This document shows, piece by piece, positions 37,945-49,413 of a stretch of DNA of 64,000 nucleotides. The position numbers and the translations under genes were made by a program. The notes beneath the pieces are model-generated. The model did no database searches, was not told the origin of the DNA, and saw nothing but the letters and a program-made list of their open reading frames with translations. This stretch comes from Zizania palustris (lineage: Eukaryota > Streptophyta > Magnoliopsida > Poales > Poaceae). The stretch lies in NCBI GenBank assembly GCA_019279435.1, contig JAAALK010000287.1:68761144-68825143 (forward strand), written 5' to 3'. How positions within the stretch are numbered: the first letter of the stretch is position 1; every line of letters begins with the position of its first letter.

Positions 37945-38459
37945 TGTTGGGGTAAGATATTACACTAGTAGGTTTAAAGAACTTGAAAGACTGACAAACG
38001 AAGTGTTTGCTTGTGAGGACTATTCCAAGCCTCTGAATTGGATAATAGCTTGAGATAGTTCAAAGTGTGTATTGAATATCTGAGTATTCGATACCCCTTA
38101 CAAAGCGAAGAGGGGTATTTATATACGAAATACATTTAAGAAAAGACTTCTTTACCCTCTGATTACAAGTGACTTAGATGATACTATTTAATATTCTTCG
38201 TAGGGTTAAAAGGGTAAAAGACTAATTTAATAGTGAGAAAGTAATCCTTTTGTCCTTGCTGGCAGTACCCCTTCGGATAAAGAGGCCCCGGGATTCTTCG
38301 TCATGCCGAAGACTTGGTGGAGGCTTTCATTGTAGAAGGCTCCAGATACAGCGAAGCCTTGATACTTTTAGGACCTTCGGAGACCAAAGTTTCTGACTTT
38401 GTTTCTTCTATTGTGTTGATTTTCTTAATCTCTGGAGGATAACATATTTTCCGCCAACA
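37945..38459 (-). repeat. Gypsy 5' LTR
   Basis: 515 bp, the partner of 26800-27315. On the coding strand it is followed directly by TTGGTGTCATCCGTGGGGA, a diverged form of the primer site TTGGCGCCGTCCGTGGGGA seen at 58656. Confidence 0.9.
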
Positions 38460-39031
38460 AATCTAAAACCCTAAAACCACCTATCCCTCTTCTCTCTCCT
38501 CCCTCCACCCTCTCAAGCCGCCACCCCCCATTCTCTCTTCTCTCCTCCCTCTCCTTCTCTTCGCCCACCACTCCCGCAAACCCACACCGTCTTATGTTTC
38601 TTCCCACTGGCGTGCCACCGCACGTTGCCCTGGGTTGTCCCACGCTGCCAAGCATCTTCATATGCTCGCTCACACCGCCCTACATGCCACTGAGCATCGC
38701 TCTTCACACTAGCACACGAAGCCACACGTCGCGTGTCCACGTGCACTTCTGAACGCCTGTGCACCCCCGTGCACCGCTGAACGCCTGTGCTCGTGTGGTC
38801 GCGTGTGTGCATCGAGCGCCACCATGCATGGACCAACCTGCCAGCCTCCACGGTCATCAACTAGAGCTTTTTGTTCAGTTTTTTTCACGGGTAAACGGGT
38901 ATACCCGCGGGTACACGACGCCCACATCTAACGGGTATGGACATGAGTTTTTACCTGTAGGGTAAATGGGTATGGGTATGGGTATGTACTACCCATACCC
39001 ATCATACTCGATTGCCATCCCTACATGGAGC

Positions 39032-39916
39032 CATTATATCTGAGTCGGAGTCCATGCGATAAAACCAAGTTTTGAACTTGGTCGATCCACTCGATGGTGT
39101 AAAAACTATTGAGTATAAATGGATTTTTAAGAAAAAGATAAACATTGATGGAAATGTTCACATCTGTAATGCACGATTGGTGGCAAAAGGTTTCAGACAG
39201 ATTCAAGGTGTTGATTATGATGAAACGTTTTCACCCGTCGCTATGCTCACGTCTATTTAGATCATTCTTGCAATTGCCACATTTTATGATTATGTGATAT
39301 GGAAAATGGATGTCAAGACGGCTTTCCTGAATGGAAACCTAAGTGAGGATGTGTACATGACATAGCCTGAAGGTCTTGATGATCCAGAGAATACTGGGAA
39401 AGTTTGTAAGTTGCAAAAGTCCATTTATGGGCTGAAGCAAGCTTCTCAGAGTTTGAATCTTCGTTTTAATGACGTAGTCAAAGGGTTTGGCTTCATCAAG
39501 AATGAAGAAGAGCCTTGTGTTTATAAGAAGGCTAGTAAGAGCTCACTTGTATTTCTAGTTTTATATGTGGATGACATATTATTGATCGGAAATGACATTC
39601 ATTTAGTTGAATGTTGTCAAGACTTCATTGAAAAATAGTTTTTCGATGAAAGATCTTGGAGAGGCAGCATACATTATAGGCATAAATATCTATAGAGATA
39701 GATCAAAGCGCTAATTGGATTAAGCTAGAGCATGTAAATTGACAAGGTTTTGAAACGGTTCAAAATAGAGAATTCTAAGAAGGGATTTCTGCCAATGTCA
39801 TATGGTATTTCTCTTAGTAAGACTCAGTGTGCTGCGACACCTGATAAGCTAGAGAAAATGAGTGCGATCCCGTAAGCCTCCGCGATTGGGTCCATCATGT
39901 ATGCCATAATAGTGGT
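39032..39916 (+). pseudogene. Copia pol, second part (reverse transcriptase)
   Basis: This continues the Copia polyprotein after the hAT element. It holds EYKWIFKKKINIDG, ARLVAKGFRQIQGVDYDETF, WKMDVKTAFLNGNLSEDVYM, IYGLKQASQSLNLRF and the catalytic box YVDDILLIGND (39565-39600). Stops occur at 39258 and 39363 and a frameshift near 39640. The frame ends at a GSIMYAI-like segment near 39890-39912, where unrelated DNA begins. The RNase H domain expected next is missing. Confidence 0.88.
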
Positions 39917-40640
39917 ATTGGTCCCGATCTTCCGCTAGGTAAGGATAACTTGGATTGATGGAGAATCTCGACGTTGACGATCCAAGGCTCCGGTCCGGCG
40001 GATCAAAACCTTACAATCGCTACACCACCGTCTCCATCGGTTATCAACCACGCAGGGCGCGATTGACCTCGCCACGAAGGCTAGTTCCTGCAAGCGAATC
40101 CAAGAACACAAGCAAGAACAGGAAGAACACGAGTCGAATGCAAATCACAGATGAACTATGATGAGGAGAGGTTTCACAAATGCCGTTGGAGCAACCAATC
40201 GGTCCGGTGCAAGAGCGGGATCTAAACACACGAGTGTAGATGCAAACAAAGCAAAACCTAACCCTAATGATAGCTGTCATGAGTATATAGGGCGTGGGAA
40301 TCTTGTAGGAGGCGCACACGACTCGGACTATGGGCCAACACGGCCCCCAACTCAGTACAAGGTCCAACTCGGCCCAATTCTGTCACGCAGGACTGTTTCA
40401 GTCACACAGGACGACTCGAGAATCCAAATGAGGCGAAACCAACGCAAAAAGATCCGTCTTCTCCTTAGCTTTCCAAAAAGTCCAAGAACGCGCCAATCGG
40501 ACTTCGTATGAGGAAGTTACGCCCATTTTGGTGCATGGTGGTTGATGTAGTCCGAACCAGCGAAATCTTGACTTCAAATCATCCGTGCGACTCCGTCTTC
40601 AACTTCAACTCTCCTATTCCATCTCCCATGTTCCTAAGCA
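39917..40640. other. Unidentified insertion or replacement in the Copia 3' region
   Basis: The Copia reading stops abruptly at about 39916. What follows (GGAGAATCTCGACGTTGACG, later CAATCGGACTTCGTATGAGG) is unlike the element around it. By 40700 the sequence is again homologous to the 3' region of the Copia remnant at 54446-57470. No termini or duplication could be fixed. It may be part of an LTR from another family. Confidence 0.4.
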
Positions 40641-41161
40641 ACAAAATATCACTAGTATTCAGTAGCAACAAAATATAACTAGTATTCAGTAGTAATAAGG
40701 GTTGTTTCCAGGTGTGTAGTGAAACATGTCTTGGGATGTGAGCGGTCAAGATGGAATTTACCCCTCCTAATAACGGGAGAAACATCTCTGGGCCCCTCAA
40801 GGTATTCGGATTGGAAAAGTGCATGACATGTCACTATGACTAAAGAGTTAGTCATGATTTGAATCCACTACTTGTTCGAGTGAAAATGTCGAGCTATCCA
40901 ACAAGGGTGGCATGAATCTCGCCTTGAGCTTGACTGATGTTGTGTGGTAAAGGGAGTAGTGCATGCGTATATCAAGGTTTAGTGATAAATTGTTTTGTAC
41001 ACTTTTGGGGGACAATATGTGCTACTAGGTACCGCTATTAATCAGTGAGTCGGAAAAGGTTTCCGGTGAACAACCATTAGTGTATGAACCTGTCGGGTCA
41101 CACACTTAAGGGGATGGATTAAGAAAATTGCAAAAAATTGGTTCTTGTAAAAGTGGGAGAT

Positions 41162-42041
41162 TGAAGGAACAATGCCCAAGAAAATTCTGGTTGGATCGGA
41201 AGTTCCGATTATTTTCTGAATTGGAAATAGAGAGCTCAAATCGGAAGTTCCGATATGGTATCGGAAGTTCCGATAATTTATGGTTTGCGAAACCGAGAGA
41301 TCAGATCGGAAGTTCTGATATGGTATCAGAAGTTCCAATAATTTCTAATTAGAGACAGAGAGTTGAAACCGGAAGTTCTGATATGTATCGGGAAAAATTA
41401 CACTGATCGGATGTTCCGATAGGAGGTATCGAAAGCTCTGATGTTACCTGGAATTGGAGTCCGAGAGCCTTGATATGAAGTTCCGATATTGGATCAGAAG
41501 TTCCAATGTGGGCATAACAGATAGGATTTGTTGGGTGTCAAATCAGTTGAAACTAATTTGTTGGTTTCGAATTATTGGGGACCAGGGGCTCTCACCTCTA
41601 TATAAAGAGAGGAGGATGAGGTCTTGGAAGACAAGCAATTGATAGTTTGAACCTAGCCACCAAGAAGTCCTCTCCTCTCTTTCTTGATCTCAAAAGTTGA
41701 GATTGAGGAATCTCCCATTTCTTATGAGCGGTGCTAGCACACCGACGTGGGAAGGGCCCCATCCCGGGACTTGTATATATCGTGGAGGCGTTGCTCCAAC
41801 AACGACACTCATGGAATTCTTCACATGAACACCTATGTCATCTTCGTTGATTGGATCACCGGGGAACGGTCGGAGCAAGGAAGGACAAGCGAGGACACAC
41901 TTCCTCGACATATTCTTCTGCTGCACCTAGCGCGTCTTGTGCTAGAATGTACCGATCTATGATTCTGCACGCGCATGCTTCTTGGGCTTTGGGGCAAATT
42001 TTTGAAATTGCCGGCTTGCGTAGCTTCCCCATTCCCCAACA
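41162..42041 (+). repeat. Copia 3' LTR
   Basis: 880 bp, the partner of 22226-23080. It is preceded by a purine-rich GTGGGAGAT and followed by ATATA. It carries the same array of GGAAGTTCCGAT-type words, better preserved than in the 5' LTR. Confidence 0.9.
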
Positions 42042-43482
42042 ATATAACCGTCTCTCGGAGGATAAACCTTGTTGGACCGAAAACAGTGACTAGAGGGGGG
42101 TGAATGGGAACTTTTAAAATTTTAGACTAAAGATAGCCTTCTGTTTTAATTCTGTCTTCTGCGGAACAGGCTTCGAACACACCCTTAGAAGTTTTGATTC
42201 GGAGGTATTTCACAGCTCCGAAATCAAGCTTCGCAAGGAGCAAAAGTTCGAAGCCAAGAAGACTTCGCTCCACCCACAACTCCCAAAAACTCAACTCTGC
42301 TAAGTCAGTGCAGGCTCTGCACACTGGGTGCCTTCGAGCAGGCTTCGCACTTCACCCTTTGCAAGAGCAAACTTCCCTCTGAGGACTTCGACCAAATACT
42401 CAGCAATAACAACTGGTGCTAGGCTTCGTACTTTGGAGGTTGATACGCACGCTGAGCGCACTTCGCCAAGGACTTCGACAAGGGAAGAAAACAGGCTTCG
42501 ATTCAAGCCAGACAGTGCTTCGCTAGTAATCAGAGAGGTCTAGCCTCCAGTTTACACAGAGCGAACAGACACTGAAAAACACAGTTCACCTAGACAGACT
42601 TCTCACACACCTCTCCAGAAAACCCACAAGAAGATGGTGCACAGAGAAATCAAAGCATGCAGTGCAACACACAATACAAGTTCAAGCAGTGAAAGAAGAA
42701 CATAATCAAAACTTCATTGCATGAACAGGGAACACAAAATGAACTCACAAGATGAATACAGAGAGTGTGACGGCTAGCATAGGAGTTCTACAATTGCTGC
42801 TCAAAGTGTTACCGTGACCTAGCTAGCCTCCACTATTTATAGGCACTATTCAGCCCTGTGAATAGACTACTTTACCCCTAGGGTTTACACTGGTTTTGTC
42901 TCATCAGAACAAGGGGGTACAACTGGTAGTCTACTTTATTTGGAGACTTCTTTTGTCAGCTTCGTAGAGGGGACAACGTCAGCTTTTTGCAGAGCAGACA
43001 TGGTCAGCCTTTGCAGTTTTGGATTCTTCTAAAGCCCCCCTTCGCACGTGAGGGGTGCGGTAGCTTCGGTGCGAAGCCTTGAGCCCGACGGCCTTCGCTT
43101 CACCGAAGTCGGCCTTCGATATAATGACGGTTTTGAGCCGAAGCCGTCAAAGCCCTTAAGCCTTCGCGCCATCACCTCCGAAGTGGGCAACCATGGCTTC
43201 GCAGCTTCTCCCAGCTCGAACTCTGTCAGCCCGTGTACTGAAGCCATGCATGGCCGAAGTACCTCAAGTCAGCCACACTCCGAAGCCCCACCTTCGGAGT
43301 ACCACCCTTCGAAGTCCCTCCTTCGTCCAAGGCCTCCGCATGAAGCATTCCATGAGCACTTCATCGCAGTGTCTCTCCTCGAGCACACTCCTCGACGAAC
43401 CTCACCCGGACCATGCCTTCGATACACCTTGACTTCTAAAACCTTCGTCGGGTATACCTTCGAGTGCCTCCACTACAACAAA

Positions 43483-43735
43483 ACAGGCAACTTCCGTCGG
43501 CCAAAGCCGACGGAAGTTAGCCCTTTCCCGACGGAAGAAGCCAACTTCCGTCGGCAAAACGCTAACTTCCGTCGGCCTTTGGCCGACGGAAGCGAGGCGA
43601 CAGAAGTTAGCTAACTTCCGTCGGCCGCCGACGTAAGTTAGCTAACTTCCGTCGGCTTGACGTGGCCGACGGAAGTTAGCGCCGAACACTGCCACGTCAC
43701 CAGAGGGGGCACTAACTTCCGTCGGCCAGCAATTA
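43483..43735. repeat. Subterminal repeat array, left end of the CACTA element
   Basis: About eight copies of AACTTCCGTCGGC or its inverse GCCGACGGAAGTT, several back to back as hairpins. In En/Spm such arrays are the binding sites of the element's own DNA-binding protein. Confidence 0.85.
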
Positions 43736-44018
43736 ATGTCGGATCTATGCATCTCAGGAGCTGCTCTTGACGACGTCTGTTTGAAGAAGAGGAACTACCC
43801 TGGAATAGGGTGTCCTCCTGACTCGTCGGTGTACTCGCCGGAGTACTCGCCGATGAACTCCCCAAGCGGAAGAGCTTCCTCGTGACACTCCTCACCTTTT
43901 TCGACATCCTGTTCAAAATAAGTAGAAACAAGCATTTATTAGTAAAGAAGATTTGTACATATGAAAAAACATGTAATATGAAGTATATTGCATATCCATG
44001 TATGAAAACAATTACTTG

Positions 44019-47000
44019 TCAATTATCATCAAAATCAGGATCAATTTGTCCTTTTCTCCCCAAAGCACGCCATGTTACTTTTTTCTTCTTATGTTGGTGT
44101 TTCCTTTTCTCGGGAACTGCCACATCATTAGAATCGCCGAGAAAAGAATCTGTCGATGATTCTGACTCTACATTAAACAAAGTCGGCAATTCATCATCTT
44201 GATAAACCTCATCGACCTCTTCAACCTCCAATTGATAAGCGTCATCACTAGGGGTGTGTAGACGTTCCCGAGGATTCACTTTGTAGACTACCCACCAAGC
44301 ACTTAGTTTTTCACATGGGTAGGGCATATAATACACCAGCTCGACTTGGTGAGCAAGGACAAAATTGTCGCAACCAGATAATCGTTCCGCGTGTTTGACT
44401 TCAACCATCCCAAATTGGTTTTCACGAGTACCATGTTTAGGGTCGAACCAATCACAATCGAAGAAGACTACTTTAATCTCCTTATTCCCGGCAAATTTGT
44501 ACTCGATTATATTTTTTATGATTCCATAATACATAGTTTCGTGTCCTTGTCCATCAACGACCCTTGTAACAACTCCAGTATTAGTTGTTGCCGCTAGAGG
44601 TCGATATGCTTCAAAAATAGTTGAACGGAAGCGGAAACCATTAACATCATAGTGACCGTAACTTTTGGCACTAATACTCCCGTAAGAGAGCTGTCGCAAG
44701 TCTATATATACATTGTCAGCGAGCACACACTGCAAATCATAAGAGATTATAAGATAATTAACCTAGTAGAGTAAAATAATACGTGTCAGAAAAGGTAAGG
44801 ATTTACATGTTCTCTGAACCAAGTGAGAAAACTAGGCCCGCCATTTACTCCTTCTCGACGCAATTTATCTAATTGCTTCTCCGTTGGTTGATGACCAGAC
44901 GTCAAGTATTTCGAATCAAACATACTGTCAATGTAACGAATAGGTAAACAAACAGGTATAAAATTTGGAGGTAAAATATAAAACTAAAACGAATCACTCA
45001 CGCGAAATATTGTTCCATCTCTTCCATATTTGAGTACATGTAGAGCAAGGCATTTGTTCGTTCTTCCTGAGTTACATAATATGTCGTGGAGACACCAACA
45101 GTTATGCCCTTCCACCCAAATATTTGGAGATCACTACAAGGATGGTCTTCATCCATATGGTACCGTGTAGCAGGTGTGTTGACATTGTGATGCTCAGCGA
45201 AGTATACACTAGTGAAGTATGCTATCTCTTTCAATTTAAATTCTTCTGCGATGCAACCTTCAACTCTGGCCTTATTACCAACCATCGCTCTAAGCTTCTT
45301 TAGGGACCTTTCAATATGATACATCCACCTGTATTGCACAGGGCCACCTACCTTAGCTTCATATGGCAGATGAACCAGTAAATGTTGCATTGGATTGAAG
45401 AACCCTGGAGGGAATATTTTTTCCAGTTTACATAAAAGCACCGGGATCTCTTGCTCTAGCATCTCCATCATATCTTTCTTAATTTCTTTCGCACAAAGTT
45501 GTCTATAAAAATGGCTCAGCTCAGCTAACGCCTTCCACACATCATCATTCAGGTACCCACGAAACATTACAGGAAGGAGTCTTTCCATTATTATGTGGTA
45601 ATCGTGACTTTTCAATCCATTTAATTTCCCTGTCTTCAAGTTCACAGCTCTTCTAAATCCCGCGGCGTAACCATCTGGGAATTTCAAAATTTTCAACCAC
45701 CTCATTACTTGTTTTTTTCTTTAGGTTTTAAACAAAATGGGGCACATGGCTTGCCACCACTATTCGTCAACTCAAGGGTTGGTCGATTACAAATCTCAGC
45801 TAAATCTCTTCTCGCTTTTACATTATCTTTTGTCCTGTCAGTAAAATCCATACATGTACTTATAATGCTTTCACCAACATTACGTTCCTGATGCATAACG
45901 TCAATGTTGTGCATCAGAATTAGTGATTTGACATACGGCAGTTCCCATAAGCCACATATGTGGGTCCAATTATGTTCGGTTCCGAATCCTACAAATCCAT
46001 CCTCATTTTCATTAAGGACCAACTCATTCAGCATATCAGCGATTTCTGTACCATTTAAACGCCTTGGTGGTCCCTTTACAACAATGCTGTCCTTCTTGAA
46101 ATTGTTCCTCTGTAACCTAAATGGGTGATTCATGGGCAAAAATCATCTATGGCAATCAAAGTAACAAATCTTTCCCCCGAAGTTCAGACGGAAACAATCT
46201 GTGTCCTTCGCACATATCGGGCATGTCAACCTTCCATGACAACTCCAACCAGAAAAAATACCGTATGCCGGAAAATCGTGGACCGACCACAGATACGCAA
46301 CTCGAAGATTGAATTTTTGTTTCTGGTCATAGTCATATGCTTCAACTCCTTTCCACAATTGTTTCAACTCTTCAATTAAGGGCTTCAGCATCACGTTTAG
46401 TCGTGTTCCAGGATGATCTGGACCGGGTATAATGAGACACAGGAACATAAATTCATATTTCATACAAAATGAAGGTGGAAGGTTGTATGGAATAGCAAAC
46501 ACGGGCTAACAAGAGTACGACGATGCCGTTACATTGAAAGGCGTGAATCCATCAGTTGCCAACCCGATGCGAACATTCCTTGCATCACTAGCAAAGTCTG
46601 CATCAAAATCATCTAGAGCCTTCCATGCCGCACCATCAGATGGGTGCACCATTACTTGATTATTCTCACATACACCTTCTTTATGCCATCGCATATGTCT
46701 AGCGGTTTTCTTTGATAGAAACAATCGTTTCACCCGAGGTGTAAGAGGCATGTAACGAAGTTGCTTATGAGCAACCTCTGTCGTCACCTTCTCTCCGTCT
46801 TCATTTACGACCTCTACGAATCTCGGTTTACCACATTTTAAGCATTTCACCTCATTACTATGTTCTTTCCAAAACAGCATACAATTATCTCGGCACACAT
46901 CAATCTTCTCATACTCCATACCGAGAGCAGAAAGCATTTTCTTTGACTGATACATGTCTTTCGGCACCTTATGGCTCTTAGGAAGGATATCGCTGATCAG

Positions 47001-47525
47001 ATTCAAGAGCTCCTTATAACAATTGTTTGAAAATGCAAACTTTGACTTAATAGCCATAATACGAGTCACAAAAGCGAGAACACTTACGGTGGTGTGCTCA
47101 TGCAATGGCTCTTCTGAAGCTCGAAGGATGTCGAAAAAATTTTGAACCTCCGGTGTTGGAGGATCCTCGGGGTTTGATTCAAACTCCGGTCATATAGCAT
47201 CAACCATCTCATCCATCCTATCGTCAGCAACGCTATCATCTTCTTCTTCCACTACTAATACCGTTTTTTCACGGCCTGTCTCGCCGTGAAAAGACCAAAC
47301 TTCATAACCTGGCACGAAACCATATTTGCAAATATGCAATGACAACGTCCTCTTGTCTTGCCAACGAGAATTTCTGCACTTCATGCATGGACACCTCGCG
47401 CCAGTGTTTGTTGTCAAAGTGAATGCACGATCAACAAATTTCTCAGCGTTGATTACCCACTCCCTCGTGTGAGCTCCACTTTTCATCCAACCACTATACA
47501 TCCACCGTCGGTCGTCCTCAGCCAT
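44019..47525 (-). pseudogene. CACTA transposase (TNP2 type), recently inactivated
   Basis: A transposase that would cut and move the element in the nucleus. The start is ATG 47525 (MAEDDRRWMYSGW). In order: the transposase-associated zinc domain (CPCMKCRNSRW, then GYEVWSFHGE) at 47270-47525; the tnp2 core with RHMRWHKEGVCEN, MVHPSDGAAWKALD and NVRIGLATDGFTPF (46506-46710), then DFPAYGIFSGWSCHGRLTCP (46200-46290); a DUF4218 part with HDYHIIMERLLPV and FFNPMQHLLVHLPYEA (44998-45705); and a DUF4216 part with VVFFDCDWFDP (44019-44735), with an intron-like gap around 44735-44998. Breaks are in-frame stops at 47190-47192, 46506-46508 and 46143-46145 and a one-base shift in the T run at 45712-45718. 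Otherwise it is well preserved. Confidence 0.93.
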
Positions 47526-48549
47526 TCTATATGCAAAACATTCATTCAATCAAGGGGCTCGCAACATACACACACCCTGGCCACCCCCCGCCTCCGCCTC
47601 CGGACAACGGAGGGGAAGTAGAGGCGGCCGGGCGGCCGGCGACGCAAGGGGAAGCAGAGCCCGCCGGCGACGCGATTCACCATGGCGTCCGGCGTTGACC
47701 GCCTGGACGCCTAGTCGGCGCAAGCGATGCCGTGACAACCATGGTCTATAGGAAAAGATAGGTCCTAAACCCACCCAAGAGTGACCGACAAAACGTGGTA
47801 TTTATGACGAGCCATGAGTCCGAACGAAATTTCAGCAGCATAACCCCGCTGTTCTCCAATTGCACGCCTGATAGTGGTGCAATGGAGAACAACAAGGTTA
47901 AGTTACTGAAATCCCATTCGGACTCATGACTCATCATAAAACCACGCTCTGTCGCCCACTCTGAGGCAGTCCAAAAAGGGACAATTCCGGACCTACACAT
48001 CTCACACGCATGACACGTGTGAGACATGTTGGTCCGAAACGGGTGACGCATAGGTTTCGTTACACTATCTACGTTGTTGTCAAATAAAAAATTGCATACG
48101 AAAAGAAATATATATAATAAAGTATATATATGTAATACTAATCACCGTAATGAAATCATCAACAAACCAAAAATTAATACAAGAATTTAATTAATAGCAT
48201 ATATAATAGAACATCGCAAACGAAACACTTGTAATAGCATAAATAGTCAACGTAATGAATCAATTTCCACTTGACATGCACTAGCAATTGAATCAATTAT
48301 TCATTTTATCACATACTACGACAAAATTTAAGTGTCTATCATACTATCAATCTCGATCAAAATTTAAGTGCCACTACGACAAAATTGTATTCCGATAGGT
48401 ACTAGCAAAAATAATTGTTCGTTGAGTATCAGACCGAAACATTCGGCAAGCATATTCACAATTTAACTCAATTCACAATTCGATTCAATTCACAATACAA
48501 TTCACAAAGTAACAAACTATTCAATCACAATGCAAGTGAGGGGTAAAAA

Positions 48550-49110
48550 TTACTTGGCGGACGGCGACGGTCGGCGGGTGATGACGGACGGTAGTGGTCG
48601 GCAGGCGACGGATGGTGGGCGGCGACGGTGGCGACGACCAGGGGGCGGTGGCCGGAAGGGGGCGGTGACGGCCGGGAGGGGGCGCGGCGGCGGGCGGCAC
48701 GCGTGGGCCGGTGGCCGGCTGGCCGCTGGCCGGGAGGGGGCAATGCGGCAGGAGGCGCTAGCCGGCGGCCGGAAGGGGGGCGGGCGGGCGGGCGGGCGGC
48801 GGCCGGGAGGCGGCCGGGCGAGCGGCGGCCGAGCGGGCGGGCGGCGGGTGGGCGGGCGACGGGCGGGCGGGCGGCGGCCGAGGCGACCGGGAGGAGGCCG
48901 GGCGGGCGGGCGGGCGGCGGCGGCCGGGCGGGTAGCGGCGCGGCGGCGAGGGCGGGCGGCGGTGCCCGAGGCGGGAGGCGGGCGGGCGGGCGGCTCCCGA
49001 GGCATGCGGCGGCCGGGCGGGCGGCGGCCCGAGGCGGCGGCGGGAGGCGGCGAGGGCGGGAGGCGGCGGCGGGCTGGGCGCGGGAGGCGGCGGCGGCATG
49101 GGCGCGTACA
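48550..49110. repeat. GC-rich, G-skewed low-complexity tract
   Basis: Almost pure G and C on the plus strand, with many GGGCGGGCGGGCGGGC-type runs and dense CpG. It lies between the transposase start and the right terminus. The long frames seen here on both strands are composition artefacts. Confidence 0.9.
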
Positions 49111-49156
49111 GGGAGTTAGGTCTCCCTGTACGCGCGCGCGTTTGGGAAAAGGTCCC

Positions 49157-49413
49157 CCTAACTTCCGTCGGCCAGCATTAAAGCCGACGGAAGTTAGCTA
49201 ACTTGCGTCGGCTTTAATGCTGGTCGACGGAAGTTAGGGGGATCCGATCGACCGCGGAAAAACCCCCGCTAACTTCCGTCGGCCACTGTCAGAAGCCGAC
49301 GGAAGTTAAATTAACTTCCGTCGGCCTCCAGGGGCCGACGGAAGTTATTTAACTTCCGTCGGCTTGCCCAAAAGCCGACGGAAGTTAAAAAGGCCGACGA
49401 AAATTTCTAGTTT
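49157..49413. repeat. Subterminal repeat array, right end of the CACTA element
   Basis: About nine copies of AACTTCCGTCGGC or its inverse, mostly as face-to-face pairs separated by 5-15 bp, ending about 10 bp before the terminal inverted repeat. Confidence 0.85.

Larger units (their letters stand above)
26800..38459 (-). mobile_element. Tat-type Ty3/Gypsy retrotransposon, full length, 11.7 kb
   Basis: LTRs 26800-27315 and 37945-38459 (516 and 515 bp) have TGTCGG/TGTTGG and CAACA ends, with a perfect duplication AATCT (26795-26799 and 38460-38464). Read on the minus strand the order is 5' LTR, primer-like site TTGGTGTCATCCGTGGGGA, gag, protease, reverse transcriptase, RNase H, integrase, tandem repeats, a plus-strand (antisense) ORF, a polypurine-like GAGGGGCTAC, 3' LTR. 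The antisense ORF between integrase and 3' LTR is a described trait of the Tat lineage. My rough count of LTR differences is 45 in about 515. Confidence 0.92.
26629..39023. mobile_element. Non-autonomous hAT element, about 735 bp, split by a Gypsy element
   Basis: Inverted termini are TAGGGATGGCAATCG at 26629 and CGATTGCCATCCCTA at 39023. The 8-bp flanks are CTTGGAGC (26621-26628) and CATGGAGC (39024-39031), 7 of 8 alike, the duplication length of hAT elements. The subterminal DNA on both sides has GGGTATGGGTATG...ACCCATACCCAT. No transposase is present. The Gypsy insertion separates 171 bp on the left from 564 bp on the right. Confidence 0.85.
22226..42041 (+). mobile_element. Ty1/Copia retrotransposon with LTRs, interrupted
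   Basis: LTRs are 22226-23080 and 41162-42041 (855 and 880 bp), both starting TGAAGGAAC and ending in a form of CCCTAACA/CCCCAACA. A perfect 5-bp duplication, ATATA, is at 22221-22225 and 42042-42046. A tRNA-Met primer site TGGTATCAGAG directly follows the 5' LTR. Gag-pol runs on the plus strand from 24304. It is split at 26628/39032 by the hAT element and broken again at about 39917. The LTR pair differs more than the LTRs of the nested Gypsy element, as the nesting order requires. Confidence 0.92.

Noticed and set aside
48530..49201. Long Gly/Arg- and Pro/Ala-rich open frames on both strands
   Set aside because: They arise from the GC-rich tract, where stop codons are rare; the frames overlap on both strands and match no family.
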